Assembly (NCBI RefSeq): GCF_022712275.1 | Contig: NZ_JALAGU010000050.1 | Location: forward strand, 1-64,000 | Reading direction: 5' to 3' | Source: Corynebacterium sp. | Lineage (GTDB): Bacteria > Actinomycetota > Actinomycetes > Mycobacteriales > Mycobacteriaceae | Length of the DNA: 64,000 bases | In this document: positions 22,667 to 30,279 of the stretch, piece by piece | Numbering within the stretch: the stretch's first letter is position 1 | Layout: each line of letters opens with the position of its first letter | Translations under genes and position numbers: made by a program | Notes under the pieces: generated by a model | Told to the model about the DNA's origin: nothing | Seen by the model: the letters and a program-made list of their open reading frames with translations, nothing else | Database searches by the model: none

Positions 22667-22678
22667 TGCCATATGGCA
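22667..22678. promoter_or_regulatory. Operator-like palindrome upstream of the repressor
   Basis: TGCCATATGGCA is a perfect 12-bp palindrome, flanked by C and AG, 25 bases before the repressor ATG. A half site ATGACAAG follows at 22694-22701, directly against the start codon. Autoregulation by the HTH protein is the simplest reading. Confidence 0.55.
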
Positions 22679-22702
22679 AGTGGATTGTGTATGATGACAA
22701 GC

Positions 22703-23005
22703 ATGAACATCTACGAAGACCACAGTGCCTGGATCAAGTCCCTCGCTGCCGACAGCACTATCACCGGCACTGCCGAGATGATCAACGTCGCACCCTCGAC
22801 GCTAACCCGCTACCTGAAGCGCAACAACAACAAGCTCAGCGCGGACTACATCATCCGGATCAGCCTGGCCTACGGGAAAGATCCCCTACTGTCCCTCGTA
22901 GAGACTGGGAAGGTTCCCCCGGAGTACATGGACGCCAAACCCCCGACAGCTGAAGAGAAGAAACAGCTCCTACGCGAGATGTTCGAAGCCCTCGACAACC
23001 AATAA
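22703..23005 (+). CDS. HTH repressor of the prophage (no cleavage domain)
   Basis: 100 residues starting MNIYEDHSAWIKSLAADSTI. A helix-turn-helix covers about residues 20-45 (TGTAEMINVAPSTLTRYLKR), then a helical dimerisation region. No S24/LexA-type protease domain is present, unlike lambda CI. There is no clear ribosome site and the operator half site abuts the ATG, so the mRNA could be leaderless. Its position divergent from the leftward early operon and upstream of the integrase makes it the immunity repressor. Confidence 0.75.
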   Translation: MNIYEDHSAWIKSLAADSTITGTAEMINVAPSTLTRYLKRNNNKLSADYIIRISLAYGKDPLLSLVETGKVPPEYMDAKPPTAEEKKQLLREMFEALDNQ

Positions 23006-23030
23006 CCCCCGACCCCAGGGCGGGGGTTTT
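23004..23030 (+). terminator. Terminator of the repressor gene
   Basis: AACCCCCG pairs with CGGGGGTT across the loop ACCCCAGGG and is followed by a T run. The stem overlaps the end of the convergent 46-aa gene, and with A residues on the other side it could also work in the other direction. Confidence 0.6.
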
Positions 23031-23169
23031 ACTCTGCCCTCACCTCATCCGCCAGAGCCGCAGCAGTATGCGGGAACCGCAGCAGCGACAGTGCCGCCAG
23101 CACGCGCCGGCAATCCTCTCCGCAGGCGGCCTCGATCAGCCAATCATCGTGATCTGTGGTGAGTGTCAT
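23029..23169 (-). CDS. 46-aa protein under a LexA box, antirepressor candidate
   Basis: ATG at 23169 (MTLTTDHDDWLIEAACGEDC...) with AGAAGG seven bases upstream. A compact acidic helical protein with two cysteines. It is convergent with the repressor gene, and its promoter region contains an SOS box and GTTCG half sites. An SOS-induced small protein that disarms a non-cleavable repressor is known in other phages (186 Tum, Gifsy antirepressors); assigning that job here is inference. Confidence 0.5.
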   Translation of the reverse strand: MTLTTDHDDWLIEAACGEDCRRVLAALSLLRFPHTAAALADEVRAE

Positions 23170-23225
23170 CCTTCGCCCTTCTCTTATCGTCGGCGTGGTG
23201 TCCGACTCGAACAGTGCAGCATTGT

Positions 23226-23241
23226 TCGAACGCCCGTTCGA
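23226..23241. promoter_or_regulatory. LexA/SOS box
   Basis: TCGAACGCCCGTTCGA fits TCGAAC-N4-GTTCGA, the core of the actinobacterial LexA site. A second dyad, TCGAACA-N9-TGTTCGA, overlaps it at 23207-23229 and another half site lies at about 23247. It sits between the 46-aa minus-strand gene and the rightward membrane protein, and could control either. Confidence 0.75.
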
Positions 23242-23317
23242 TACGCTGTTCGGATGATGGTAGCAGTCGGGCCGGACACGTATGGTCACTATCACCCCCA
23301 AACGTTCACCCCCGTCA

Positions 23318-23352
23318 TGTCAAATGACAAGACGGCATGGTTAAATGGCAAG
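23318..23352. promoter_or_regulatory. Operator-like sites upstream of the membrane protein gene
   Basis: TGTCAAATGACA at 23318-23329 and the direct repeat AAATGACAAG (23322-23331) / AAATGGCAAG (23343-23352), 21 bases apart. They match the half site ATGGCAAG of the repressor-proximal palindromes, so the same repressor probably controls the lysogenically expressed genes. Confidence 0.45.
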
Positions 23353-23381
23353 TCCTACACGCGCACGACAGAGGAGACAGC

Positions 23382-23663
23382 ATGAGCAGCAACACCTGGG
23401 GCAATCAACATCAACCCGGCTACGGACCCCAAGACCAAGCGAAGCCCCGCAAGAACCCCTTCCACACCGCCGACATCACCGGATCGCTCATCGTCGCCCT
23501 CGCAATCATCGGCATCATCATCGGACTCGCAACCGCAGGAGACGATGACACCGCAGGCGTCGCCATCATCGGAGCAGCCGTATGCTTCGCCGCCCTCGGT
23601 CTCATCCTGTCCGCCGTCGCACGCATCGGAACCGGACTGTGGGAAGCGGGCCACATCAAATGA
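23382..23663 (+). CDS. Two-span membrane protein, 93 aa (lysogeny module)
   Basis: ATG at 23382 with GAGGAG five bases upstream. A polar N terminus rich in Gln, Asn and Pro is followed by two hydrophobic segments, about residues 34-52 and 61-83 (GSLIVALAIIGIIIGLATAG; IIGAAVCFAALGLILSAVAR). It overlaps the lipoprotein gene by ATGA, so the two are coexpressed. Probably a lysogenic-conversion or exclusion protein. Confidence 0.6.
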   Translation: MSSNTWGNQHQPGYGPQDQAKPRKNPFHTADITGSLIVALAIIGIIIGLATAGDDDTAGVAIIGAAVCFAALGLILSAVARIGTGLWEAGHIK

Positions 23664-24157
23664 AACGAGCACTCACAGCACTAGCTGCGGTCACTGTCCT
23701 CAGCCTCGCAGCGTGTGGCGACAACGGCACTGATCCATCACAGACCGCAAGTAGTCCGTCTTCCGACAACTGGATACCCGAAGACATGCTGAACAACCGC
23801 AGCGTCACCACCGACCGGGACGGCACTACGACGCACTTCGGCTCCGAACAGGACCGCAGAAACGTATTCGAACACTGGATCTGCGACACAGGGAAGAACG
23901 CCGACCAGACAGTCGTCTCCAGCGGCGCGGCGACAACCGCACTCAACAGTGACAACCAGAACGACAAGACCACAGCGCTCGACATCCTTCTGAAGTTCCA
24001 AGGCTCAGACGCCATCGACCCCGGCGTACCGCTCACCGTCGCCCCGGACGGTGAGACATGTGAAGGGTGGGTATGGGATCACTACCTTGCGGGACAGTCA
24101 GACAGGCTGTACGACACATTCACCGACGAGAAAGCCAACGAACTCGGACTCATCTAG
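23660..24157 (+). CDS. Lipoprotein, 165 aa (lysogeny module)
   Basis: MKRALTALAAVTVLSLAACG is a signal peptide with lipobox LAAC, so the protein is anchored outside the membrane. The mature part is Ser/Thr-rich and then folds into a domain with two cysteines (EHWICDTGKN, DGETCEGWVW). Being between repressor and integrase and on the lysogenic strand, it is a candidate superinfection-exclusion lipoprotein. No known family. Confidence 0.65.
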   Translation: MKRALTALAAVTVLSLAACGDNGTDPSQTASSPSSDNWIPEDMLNNRSVTTDRDGTTTHFGSEQDRRNVFEHWICDTGKNADQTVVSSGAATTALNSDNQNDKTTALDILLKFQGSDAIDPGVPLTVAPDGETCEGWVWDHYLAGQSDRLYDTFTDEKANELGLI

Positions 24158-24187
24158 CCCCGCCACCGAGCGGGGCTTCACCTTTTA
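24156..24187 (+). terminator. Terminator after the lipoprotein gene
   Basis: AGCCCCGC/GCGGGGCT around a 6-base loop, followed by TCACCTTTT. It overlaps the stop codon and separates the lysogenic pair from the integrase. Confidence 0.5.
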
Positions 24188-24194
24188 GGACACC

Positions 24195-25331
24195 ATGCCA
24201 ACACCACAGAAATACCAAGCCGCAACCGGCACCCGCTGGCGCATCCAATACCGCGACCCCACCGGCACACGCCGCACCAAAACCGGCTTCAAGACAAAGA
24301 AGCAAGCCGAACACTGGGCCGCTGAAAACCTCCTAGAACGCTCCGCAGGCACATGGGTGGACCCCGAGAAGGGGAAGGCCACCATCGGCGCTCTAGGTGC
24401 TCGCTGGATGCGAATGCAAACCCACCTCAAACCATCCACCATCAACCTGACAGAAGGCCAGTGGAACGCACACGTCAAACCCCGGTGGGGCGACACACCC
24501 GTCCGCGAAATCACAACACCCGACGTGCAAGCGTGGGTCAGCGTCGAGATCGACAGCGGCCCCTCAACCGTCCTCGGCGCACACGCAATCCTCGCCAAAA
24601 TCCTCGACCTCGCCGTCGATGAACGCAGGCTCGCCACCAATCCCGCCCGGGGTGTGAAGCTCCCGAAGAAAGGCAAGGGGGTGAACGTGTACCTCACCGC
24701 CGAACAGCTCCGCGCCCTCGTGGATGAGTGCAGTGTGAAGGGTGATCTGATTTTCCTCCTCGGCACCGTGGGACTCCGGTGGGGCGAGGCGGCAGCACTG
24801 CGCGTGAAAGATGTTGACTTCGACCGCCGGCGAATCAGCATCACCCGCAACGCCGTGACCGTGAACCAGGACGTGATTATGGGCACCCCGAAGCCTGGCG
24901 AGTACCGCACGGTCTCGGTGCCGGGTGAAGTGCTGGCGAAGCTGAAAGAGCGGGCGAAGGGTAAGCGTCCAGACGATCTGCTGTGGCACCGGGCGGACGG
25001 TCGGCCACTTCTGAAGCTCACCGGCTCCAGCTTCTTCCACGGTGCGGTGAAGCGGCGCATGGCTGCCGATCCTGACTTCCCCCGACTGTCGCCCCACGGG
25101 CTGCGTCACGTTGCTGCCGGACTGATGGTGTCCTCCGGCGCGAACGTGAAGGTCGTGCAGCGGCAGATGGGGCACTCGTCGGCGGTGGAGACGCTGAACC
25201 GGTACGCGGATCTCTTCGATGGTGACCTCGATGCGGTGGCGGATCGGATGGACGAGATTCTTGGGAGTGCGTCAAATGTGCGTAAAACGAAGAAGAAGGC
25301 CACCCCGGATGATTCCGAAAGTGGCCTCTGA
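24195..25331 (+). CDS. int: Tyrosine-family phage integrase
   Basis: 378 residues. An N-terminal arm-binding domain (RWRIQYRDPTGTRRTKTGFK) and SAM-like core-binding domain (about 60-155) precede the catalytic domain with Arg195 (GLRWGEAA), the HGLRH box (His301, Arg304), His327 (GHSS) and Tyr337 (NRYADL). It stops 8 bases before the host tRNA-Leu gene, the usual place for an integrase whose attachment site is a tRNA 3' end. Confidence 0.95.
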   Translation: MPTPQKYQAATGTRWRIQYRDPTGTRRTKTGFKTKKQAEHWAAENLLERSAGTWVDPEKGKATIGALGARWMRMQTHLKPSTINLTEGQWNAHVKPRWGDTPVREITTPDVQAWVSVEIDSGPSTVLGAHAILAKILDLAVDERRLATNPARGVKLPKKGKGVNVYLTAEQLRALVDECSVKGDLIFLLGTVGLRWGEAAALRVKDVDFDRRRISITRNAVTVNQDVIMGTPKPGEYRTVSVPGEVLAKLKERAKGKRPDDLLWHRADGRPLLKLTGSSFFHGAVKRRMAADPDFPRLSPHGLRHVAAGLMVSSGANVKVVQRQMGHSSAVETLNRYADLFDGDLDAVADRMDEILGSASNVRKTKKKATPDDSESGL

Positions 25332-25339
25332 CCTGCATG

Positions 25340-25390
25340 TGCGCCCGGGGAGACTTGAACTCCCACGTCCGTAGACACCAGGACCTAAAC
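25340..25390. other. Probable prophage attachment core (tRNA-Leu 3' part)
   Basis: Integrases of this type recombine within the 3' half of a tRNA gene, and the prophage restores the tRNA sequence. The adjacent int gene and the intact tRNA fit this. The exact core cannot be bounded because the duplicate at the other prophage end is not in the window; no second copy was seen in 1-25339. Confidence 0.45.
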
Positions 25391-25421
25391 CTGGCGCGTC
25401 TGCCAATTCCGCCACGGGCGC
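25340..25421 (-). tRNA. tRNA-Leu (anticodon TAG)
   Basis: A complete 82-base type II tRNA. It has acceptor stem GCGCCCG/CGGGCGC, the anticodon stem closing the loop TTTAGGT (anticodon TAG, reading CUA), a long variable arm and T arm GGGAG/CTCCC with loop TTCAAGT. The discriminator is A and CCA is not encoded. It is the host gene interrupted and restored by the prophage. Confidence 0.95.
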
Positions 25422-25591
25422 ATGCACGCTCTCACGTGCGCAGAGATCATCGTAGCAACGCCTGATCAAGGGTGTGGATCCGGCCCGGCGGACCCGGTGG
25501 CCGGGCAGACCGGAGAGCGTCACTGTGTCCCCTGTCACGCCGGTCCGCCGGGGTTTCGACCCCGTCCACACGCACGGGTACGGTGGAGTGC

Positions 25592-26044
25592 GTGTCCCGG
25601 GAAGCCCAGAAGAATCCTTTTCCGCTGCGTGTCCGCATCGTGCAGTGGAGCTTTCTCACCGCCGCGGTGATCGCCACACTGTGCCTGGCGTGGTGGCAGT
25701 GGGGGCGCTGGCACGACAGTGACGGCACCTTCCAGAACCTCGGCTACGCCCTGCAATGGCCGATCTTCGGCCTCTTCTTCATCGTGTGTTACCGCAAATA
25801 CATGGAGTACGAGCGTGACCGCGCCAACGGCGACGAAGCCCCCGCCGTCACCAAGCCGACCTCCCCGGACGAGATCACCGAGCTGTCCACGGACGTCCTG
25901 CCGCAGCGCCAATCCCACCAGCGCTCCGAGGACGCCGCCGACGTCTTCACCGACGACCGCCGACGCCGTGCCCGCGAAGCACGCGAAGCACGCGAGGCCC
26001 GTGACTCCGGCACCACCTCCACCGACGAGAACAGGATCTCCTGA
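25592..26044 (+). CDS. Membrane protein of unknown function, 150 aa
   Basis: GTG at 25592 gives VSREAQKNPFPLRVRIVQWS. Two hydrophobic segments (about 15-36 and 50-67) are followed by a long charged cytoplasmic tail ending in an Arg/Ala/Glu repeat (RRRRAREAREAREARD). It is a conserved type of small actinobacterial membrane protein without a known function, placed six bases before a DUF3817 protein. An alternative GTG lies 9 bases upstream. Confidence 0.65.
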   Translation: MSREAQKNPFPLRVRIVQWSFLTAAVIATLCLAWWQWGRWHDSDGTFQNLGYALQWPIFGLFFIVCYRKYMEYERDRANGDEAPAVTKPTSPDEITELSTDVLPQRQSHQRSEDAADVFTDDRRRRAREAREAREARDSGTTSTDENRIS

Positions 26045-26049
26045 ACAGC

Positions 26050-26445
26050 ATGTCCTCCCCTGCCAACCCCACGCAGAAGTCCGCCGCACCGGCCGTCGCC
26101 GCCACCCCCGAGCGCAAGCGTCGGGTCCAAGGTGCACTGACCCGCTACTCCGTCATGGCCTACATCACCGGTGTCATGCTGCTGTGGCTCTGTGTCGACA
26201 TGATCCTGCAGTACATCGTCTTCAATATCGCGGACATCGACACGCCCAGCTGGTTCAAGTTCGTCGCCATCGCCCACGGCTGGATCTTCATGGTCTACTG
26301 CGTGACCTGCCTCGACCTGGGTGTCAAGGCCCGCTGGGCGCCGGGCAAGTGGGTCACCACGATCCTCGCCGGCGTCATCCCGGTGCTCTCCTTCGTGCTG
26401 GAGCGCCGTCGCCGCGACGAAGTCCGCGAAACCTTCGACCTCTGA
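26050..26445 (+). CDS. DUF3817 family membrane protein
   Basis: 131 residues. The family pattern is visible: ALTRYSVMAYITGVMLLWLC, AIAHGWIFMVYCVTCLDLGV, TILAGVIPVLSFVLERR. Three membrane segments. Function unknown; common in Actinobacteria, often next to the membrane protein type seen upstream. Confidence 0.8.
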   Translation: MSSPANPTQKSAAPAVAATPERKRRVQGALTRYSVMAYITGVMLLWLCVDMILQYIVFNIADIDTPSWFKFVAIAHGWIFMVYCVTCLDLGVKARWAPGKWVTTILAGVIPVLSFVLERRRRDEVRETFDL

Positions 26446-26520
26446 CGCAGGTTCACCGCGTCACCGCTCGTCCCTGGGTCGGGCGGGTGTCTGGCAGAGC
26501 ATGGCAGAGCATGACGGAGC

Positions 26521-27903
26521 TCAGTCAACCTTGCCGGCGGCACCCGCCGGCTTCGAAGCCCCCGACGGCTCCCCTGCCCAGTCCGCCGCCGCCCAGTCGT
26601 CGTCCGGCAGACCGGTCGGACGCCACTGGTGGCCCAGGCACGCCAGCACCGCCACCGCCGCGGACTCCGTCGTCACCGGCAGGGACGCCAGGTCCGGCAG
26701 GAATCCCGGATTGTGGTTCGAGGGGATGTCGATGTCGAGGCGCCCCGCCGCCTCCGCACGGGCCCACTGCCGACGCGGTGTGATCCCCACAGTCCAGAAC
26801 AGGTAGGGGCAGCCGAAGGCGGTGGGGATGACCGGGAAGTCCTCGGACGCCGTCCACGGCTCCATGTCCTGCGAATCCGCACCGAAGTGCGCGTCGAAGT
26901 GCGGACGCACCACCTCGAAGACCCCGGCGTCATTGTCGGTCGCGGCGAGCAGGCCGACGAAGCGGAACTCCGGCTCGCGTTCACAACCGGCCGCCACCGC
27001 CTCGGCACGCACGATGCGTTTGATGGACTCCACCGCCTTCAGCCGCCACCGCTCCGAGTAGAACCGGCAGCTCAGCGCGATCTTCGCCGAATCGGGGATG
27101 ACGTTGTTCGCCTTGCCGGCCTCTATCGAGGCGACGGTGACCACACCGAACTCCCCCGGCGGCAGTTCGCGGGAGACGATGGTCTGCAGCTTCATCACCA
27201 CCGCCGCGGTGAGCACCACCGGGTCCACACCCCGGTGCGGCATCGAGGCGTGCGCACCTCGTCCGAACAGGGTGATTTCGATGGTGGTGGAGCTCGTCGT
27301 CATCGGCCCCGGCGAGCAGTACACCGTCCCGGACGGACCGGGTAGCACATGCTGGTCCAGGCACACATCGGGCCGGGGTACCACATCACACAGACCGTCG
27401 GTGACCATGCCGTGGGCGCCGATAGCGGCCTCCTCGGCCGGCTGGAAGACCATGATGACCGTGCCGGACCAGTCCGACCGGGTGGCGTCCAGCACCGCCA
27501 TGGCACCGAGCGCGGTGGCGGTGTGCGCGTCGTGGCCGCAGGCGTGCATCGTCGGCACCTGCTGGCCGTGCGCGTTGAGCTGCGAATGGGTCGAGGCGTA
27601 GGGCACGTCGGTGGCCTCGGCGACGGGCAGTCCGTCGAAGTCTGCCCGGTAGAGCACCGTCGGTCCCTCGCCGTTGCGCAGCACGGCGGTGATGCCGTAG
27701 CCGCCGATATTGGTGGTGACCTCCCAGTCCGGGAAGCGGTGCAACTCGGCGTGGATCCGGGCGGCGGTCTCCCGCTCCGCACCGGAGAGCTCCGGGTACC
27801 GGTGCAGGTCCTTGTAGAGGTCCACCTGCCAGCTCAGGTCGACGGGGCCGGCGGCTCCCACGGCGTCACTGACGATCTGGGACGGACTACCGGACACACT
27901 CAC
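26521..27903 (-). CDS. M20 family amidohydrolase
   Basis: 460 residues. Metal-binding and catalytic motifs of the M20D group are present: MHACGHDAHT, FQPAEE, the dimerisation lid with GRGAHASMPH, and TASEDF. Such enzymes cleave N-acyl amino acids or related amides; the substrate cannot be read from sequence. The C terminus has an Ala/Gly/Pro-rich extension of about 40 residues. It converges with the DUF3817 gene. Confidence 0.88.
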   Translation of the reverse strand: MSVSGSPSQIVSDAVGAAGPVDLSWQVDLYKDLHRYPELSGAERETAARIHAELHRFPDWEVTTNIGGYGITAVLRNGEGPTVLYRADFDGLPVAEATDVPYASTHSQLNAHGQQVPTMHACGHDAHTATALGAMAVLDATRSDWSGTVIMVFQPAEEAAIGAHGMVTDGLCDVVPRPDVCLDQHVLPGPSGTVYCSPGPMTTSSTTIEITLFGRGAHASMPHRGVDPVVLTAAVVMKLQTIVSRELPPGEFGVVTVASIEAGKANNVIPDSAKIALSCRFYSERWRLKAVESIKRIVRAEAVAAGCEREPEFRFVGLLAATDNDAGVFEVVRPHFDAHFGADSQDMEPWTASEDFPVIPTAFGCPYLFWTVGITPRRQWARAEAAGRLDIDIPSNHNPGFLPDLASLPVTTESAAVAVLACLGHQWRPTGLPDDDWAAADWAGEPSGASKPAGAAGKVD

Positions 27904-27940
27904 GGCGTCACCGGTTCCTCTCTGACTGGGGGAAGGGGTT

Positions 27941-28585
27941 TCAGTTCCCTACTGTAGCCAGCACCCGCAGCATCGGCACCAGCTGAGCCAGTGCGCGACC
28001 ACGGTGGGACAGGGCGTCCTTCTCCTCCGGGGACAACTCGGCGCTGGATCTACCGGGGGCCTCCTCCGGTTCGAACAGTGGGTCGTAGCCGAACCCGTTC
28101 TCCCCCTTCGGGCCGCGCAGCAGGGTTCCACGCCAGGTCCCGCGCACGGTCGTCTCGGCGTCCTTCCCGAGGGAGGACGCCATCTCCGCCGGCAGGGCGA
28201 GCGCGCACGCCGAGACGAAGCCTGCACCACGCCGGTCATCGGGGACGTCGGAGGTCTGGGCGAGCAGCAGGGCGTTGTTCGCCTCATCGTCACCGTGGCT
28301 GCCGGACCAGCGCGCCGAGAGGACGCCGGGCATGCCGTTGAGGGCGTCCACCGTGATGCCGGAGTCGTCGGCGACAGTGGGCAACCCGGCGTAGCGGACG
28401 CCGTCGCGTGCCTTGATCAGCGCATTGTCCTCGAAGGTCGCGCCGGTTTCCGGGGTCTCGGGGTACTCGTCGATATCACGCAGGGTGAGCAGTTCGATGC
28501 CCTCGATGCCGGCGGCGGCGAGGACGCGCTCGAGCTCACCGAGCTTCTTGGTGTTACGGGACGCCACCAGAACCTGGACGGCCAT
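27941..28585 (-). CDS. rdgB: XTP/dITP diphosphatase
   Basis: 214 residues of the HAM1/RdgB family, which removes deaminated purine nucleotides (dITP, XTP) from the pool. Marks: VLVASRNTKKLGELE at the N terminus, TFEDNALIKA, TVADDSGITVDAL and the C-terminal GENGFGYDPLFEP and SHRGRAL. It begins directly after the rph stop, so the two are cotranscribed. Confidence 0.95.
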   Translation of the reverse strand: MAVQVLVASRNTKKLGELERVLAAAGIEGIELLTLRDIDEYPETPETGATFEDNALIKARDGVRYAGLPTVADDSGITVDALNGMPGVLSARWSGSHGDDEANNALLLAQTSDVPDDRRGAGFVSACALALPAEMASSLGKDAETTVRGTWRGTLLRGPKGENGFGYDPLFEPEEAPGRSSAELSPEEKDALSHRGRALAQLVPMLRVLATVGN

Positions 28586-29356
28586 CTAGTTCCACTCCCC
28601 CAGGGTGACGGCCTCGCCCAGCTCGGCGTCGAGGGCGGCGCGCTGCAGGTCGACGAGGTCGTAGAGACCGCCCTCAGCGAGGTCGAGCAGCTCGTTGAGC
28701 TCGCCACGGCTGAACTCGGCGTGCTCGCCGGTGCCCTGGATCTCGACGAACTTTCCCTCGGCGGTCATGACGACGTTCATGTCGACGTCCGCCCGACTGT
28801 CCTCCGGATACGGCAGGTCGAGGCAGGGCACACCGTCGATGACGCCGACGGACACGGCGGCCACCGGGTCGAGCAGCGGCTCACCGGGGACCACGCCACG
28901 CTGCCGGAGCACGGCCAGCGCATCAGCCAGGGCGACGTAGGCGCCGGTGATCGAGGCGGTGCGGGTACCGCCGTCGGCCTGGAGGACGTCACAGTCGATG
29001 TTGACCGTGTTCTCGCCGAGGGCCCGCAGATCCACGGCGGCGCGCAGGGAGCGGCCGATGAGGCGGGAGATCTCGTGGGTACGGCCCTTGACCTTGCCCT
29101 TGAGCGCCTCACGCGGCATGCGCTCGGCGGTGGCGGAGGGGAGCATGGCGTACTCGGCGGTGAGCCAGCCTTCGCCGGAGTCACGCTTGAACCGCGGCAC
29201 GCCCTCGGAGACGCTGGCGGTGCACATCACGCGGGTGTTCCCGAACTCGACCAGCACGGAACCGGCGGGGTTGGTGGTGAAACCACGGGTGATACGGACC
29301 GGACGCAGTTCATTGACGGCGCGCCCGTCGAAGCGGGTGTAATCGGAGGAAGTCAT
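28586..29356 (-). CDS. rph: Ribonuclease PH
   Basis: 256 residues from ATG at 29356. A phosphate-dependent 3' exonuclease that trims tRNA ends. Conserved parts: GRAVNELRPVRITRGF, GWLTAEYAMLPSAT, the phosphate-site GRSLRAAVDL with GGTRTASITG, and DMNVVMTAEGKFVEIQGTGE. Its stop abuts the rdgB start, a pairing found throughout Actinobacteria. Confidence 0.95.
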   Translation of the reverse strand: MTSSDYTRFDGRAVNELRPVRITRGFTTNPAGSVLVEFGNTRVMCTASVSEGVPRFKRDSGEGWLTAEYAMLPSATAERMPREALKGKVKGRTHEISRLIGRSLRAAVDLRALGENTVNIDCDVLQADGGTRTASITGAYVALADALAVLRQRGVVPGEPLLDPVAAVSVGVIDGVPCLDLPYPEDSRADVDMNVVMTAEGKFVEIQGTGEHAEFSRGELNELLDLAEGGLYDLVDLQRAALDAELGEAVTLGEWN

Positions 29357-29390
29357 GCCGGACAGCCTACCGGCCGGGAAGTCCCCGTCC

Positions 29391-30209
29391 TTACCGCCCC
29401 GGCGTGACCACCATGTCGGGCACCGCGACATCCACCGGCCCGTCGTAGAAGCGCCGTGCCCCGCGCAGTGCCCCCTCTACATCACCCCAGGGCGGAATGT
29501 GGGTGAGCACCAGGCGTCCCACCCCTGCCTCTGCGGCGGCCTGGCCGGCCTCCTCGCCGGACAGGTGCATCTGCGGCGGGTTGTTGCCGTTGTCGCGCTC
29601 CCCCCAGGTCGCCTCGCACAGCAGCACATCAGCACCGGCGGCGAGGGCCGCGAGATGCGGGGTGGCGGCCGTGTCCCCGGAGTAGACGAGTGAGGAACCG
29701 TCGGCGTCCTCGATACGCATGAGGTACGACTCGGTCGGGTGCACAGCGGGGGCGGCGTAGAGCCGGGCGTCGCCGATGCGGTGCTCGGTGTAGGCCGGAT
29801 CGGGGAACGCGACCGGTCCCTCGGTCGGTGCGCCCCAGGTGACCATGTCGAAGATGTCGGAGAAGTCGTCGACGTCCTCGAGCCTGTCGGCGGACGCCCG
29901 GCCCAGGTGCACCGGGGCGATCGACGGTCCGAGGAGCGTGTGCCTGCGTGTCGCGGCGTCCGTCGGATGGTAGCGCTGCCACACGGCCAGTGACGGGAAG
30001 TCGAGGCAGTGGTCCGGGTGCAGGTGGGAGAACACCATGTGGACGTCACCGGGACGGTCGTGCGCCTGCAGGCGGGCGAGGACGCCGGGACCGATGTCCA
30101 TGAGGATGCGCTGTCCGTCGGACATACGCAGCAGATAACCCGACGCGGCATTGTCGGGCGATGCGAGGCTGCCGGAACATCCCAGAATCGTCATCTCCAT
30201 GACACGCAT
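29391..30209 (-). CDS. MBL-fold metallohydrolase
   Basis: About 272 residues. The metallo-beta-lactamase motif HLHPDH follows VFSH, then YSGDTAAT and the final LTHIPPW give the remaining metal ligands. The arrangement is close to RNase Z-like hydrolases, but the substrate is not known. It lies upstream of rph, as in related genomes. The start is uncertain: ATG at 30209 or the one at 30203-30200 region (MEMTILGCSG); an earlier ATG at 30227 has no better support. Confidence 0.85.
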   Translation of the reverse strand: MRVMEMTILGCSGSLASPDNAASGYLLRMSDGQRILMDIGPGVLARLQAHDRPGDVHMVFSHLHPDHCLDFPSLAVWQRYHPTDAATRRHTLLGPSIAPVHLGRASADRLEDVDDFSDIFDMVTWGAPTEGPVAFPDPAYTEHRIGDARLYAAPAVHPTESYLMRIEDADGSSLVYSGDTAATPHLAALAAGADVLLCEATWGERDNGNNPPQMHLSGEEAGQAAAEAGVGRLVLTHIPPWGDVEGALRGARRFYDGPVDVAVPDMVVTPGR

Positions 30210-30279
30210 TGTCCCACAGGTCGACATCCGGGCGGTGACCGGACTTACCGTAGGCTCACGTCCGCGTCCGCCGGAGTGC

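Noticed and set aside
25592..26044. Prophage continuing past the tRNA into the small membrane protein genes
   Set aside because: The integrase-tRNA junction marks the boundary, and the DUF3817 pair is a typical host gene type.
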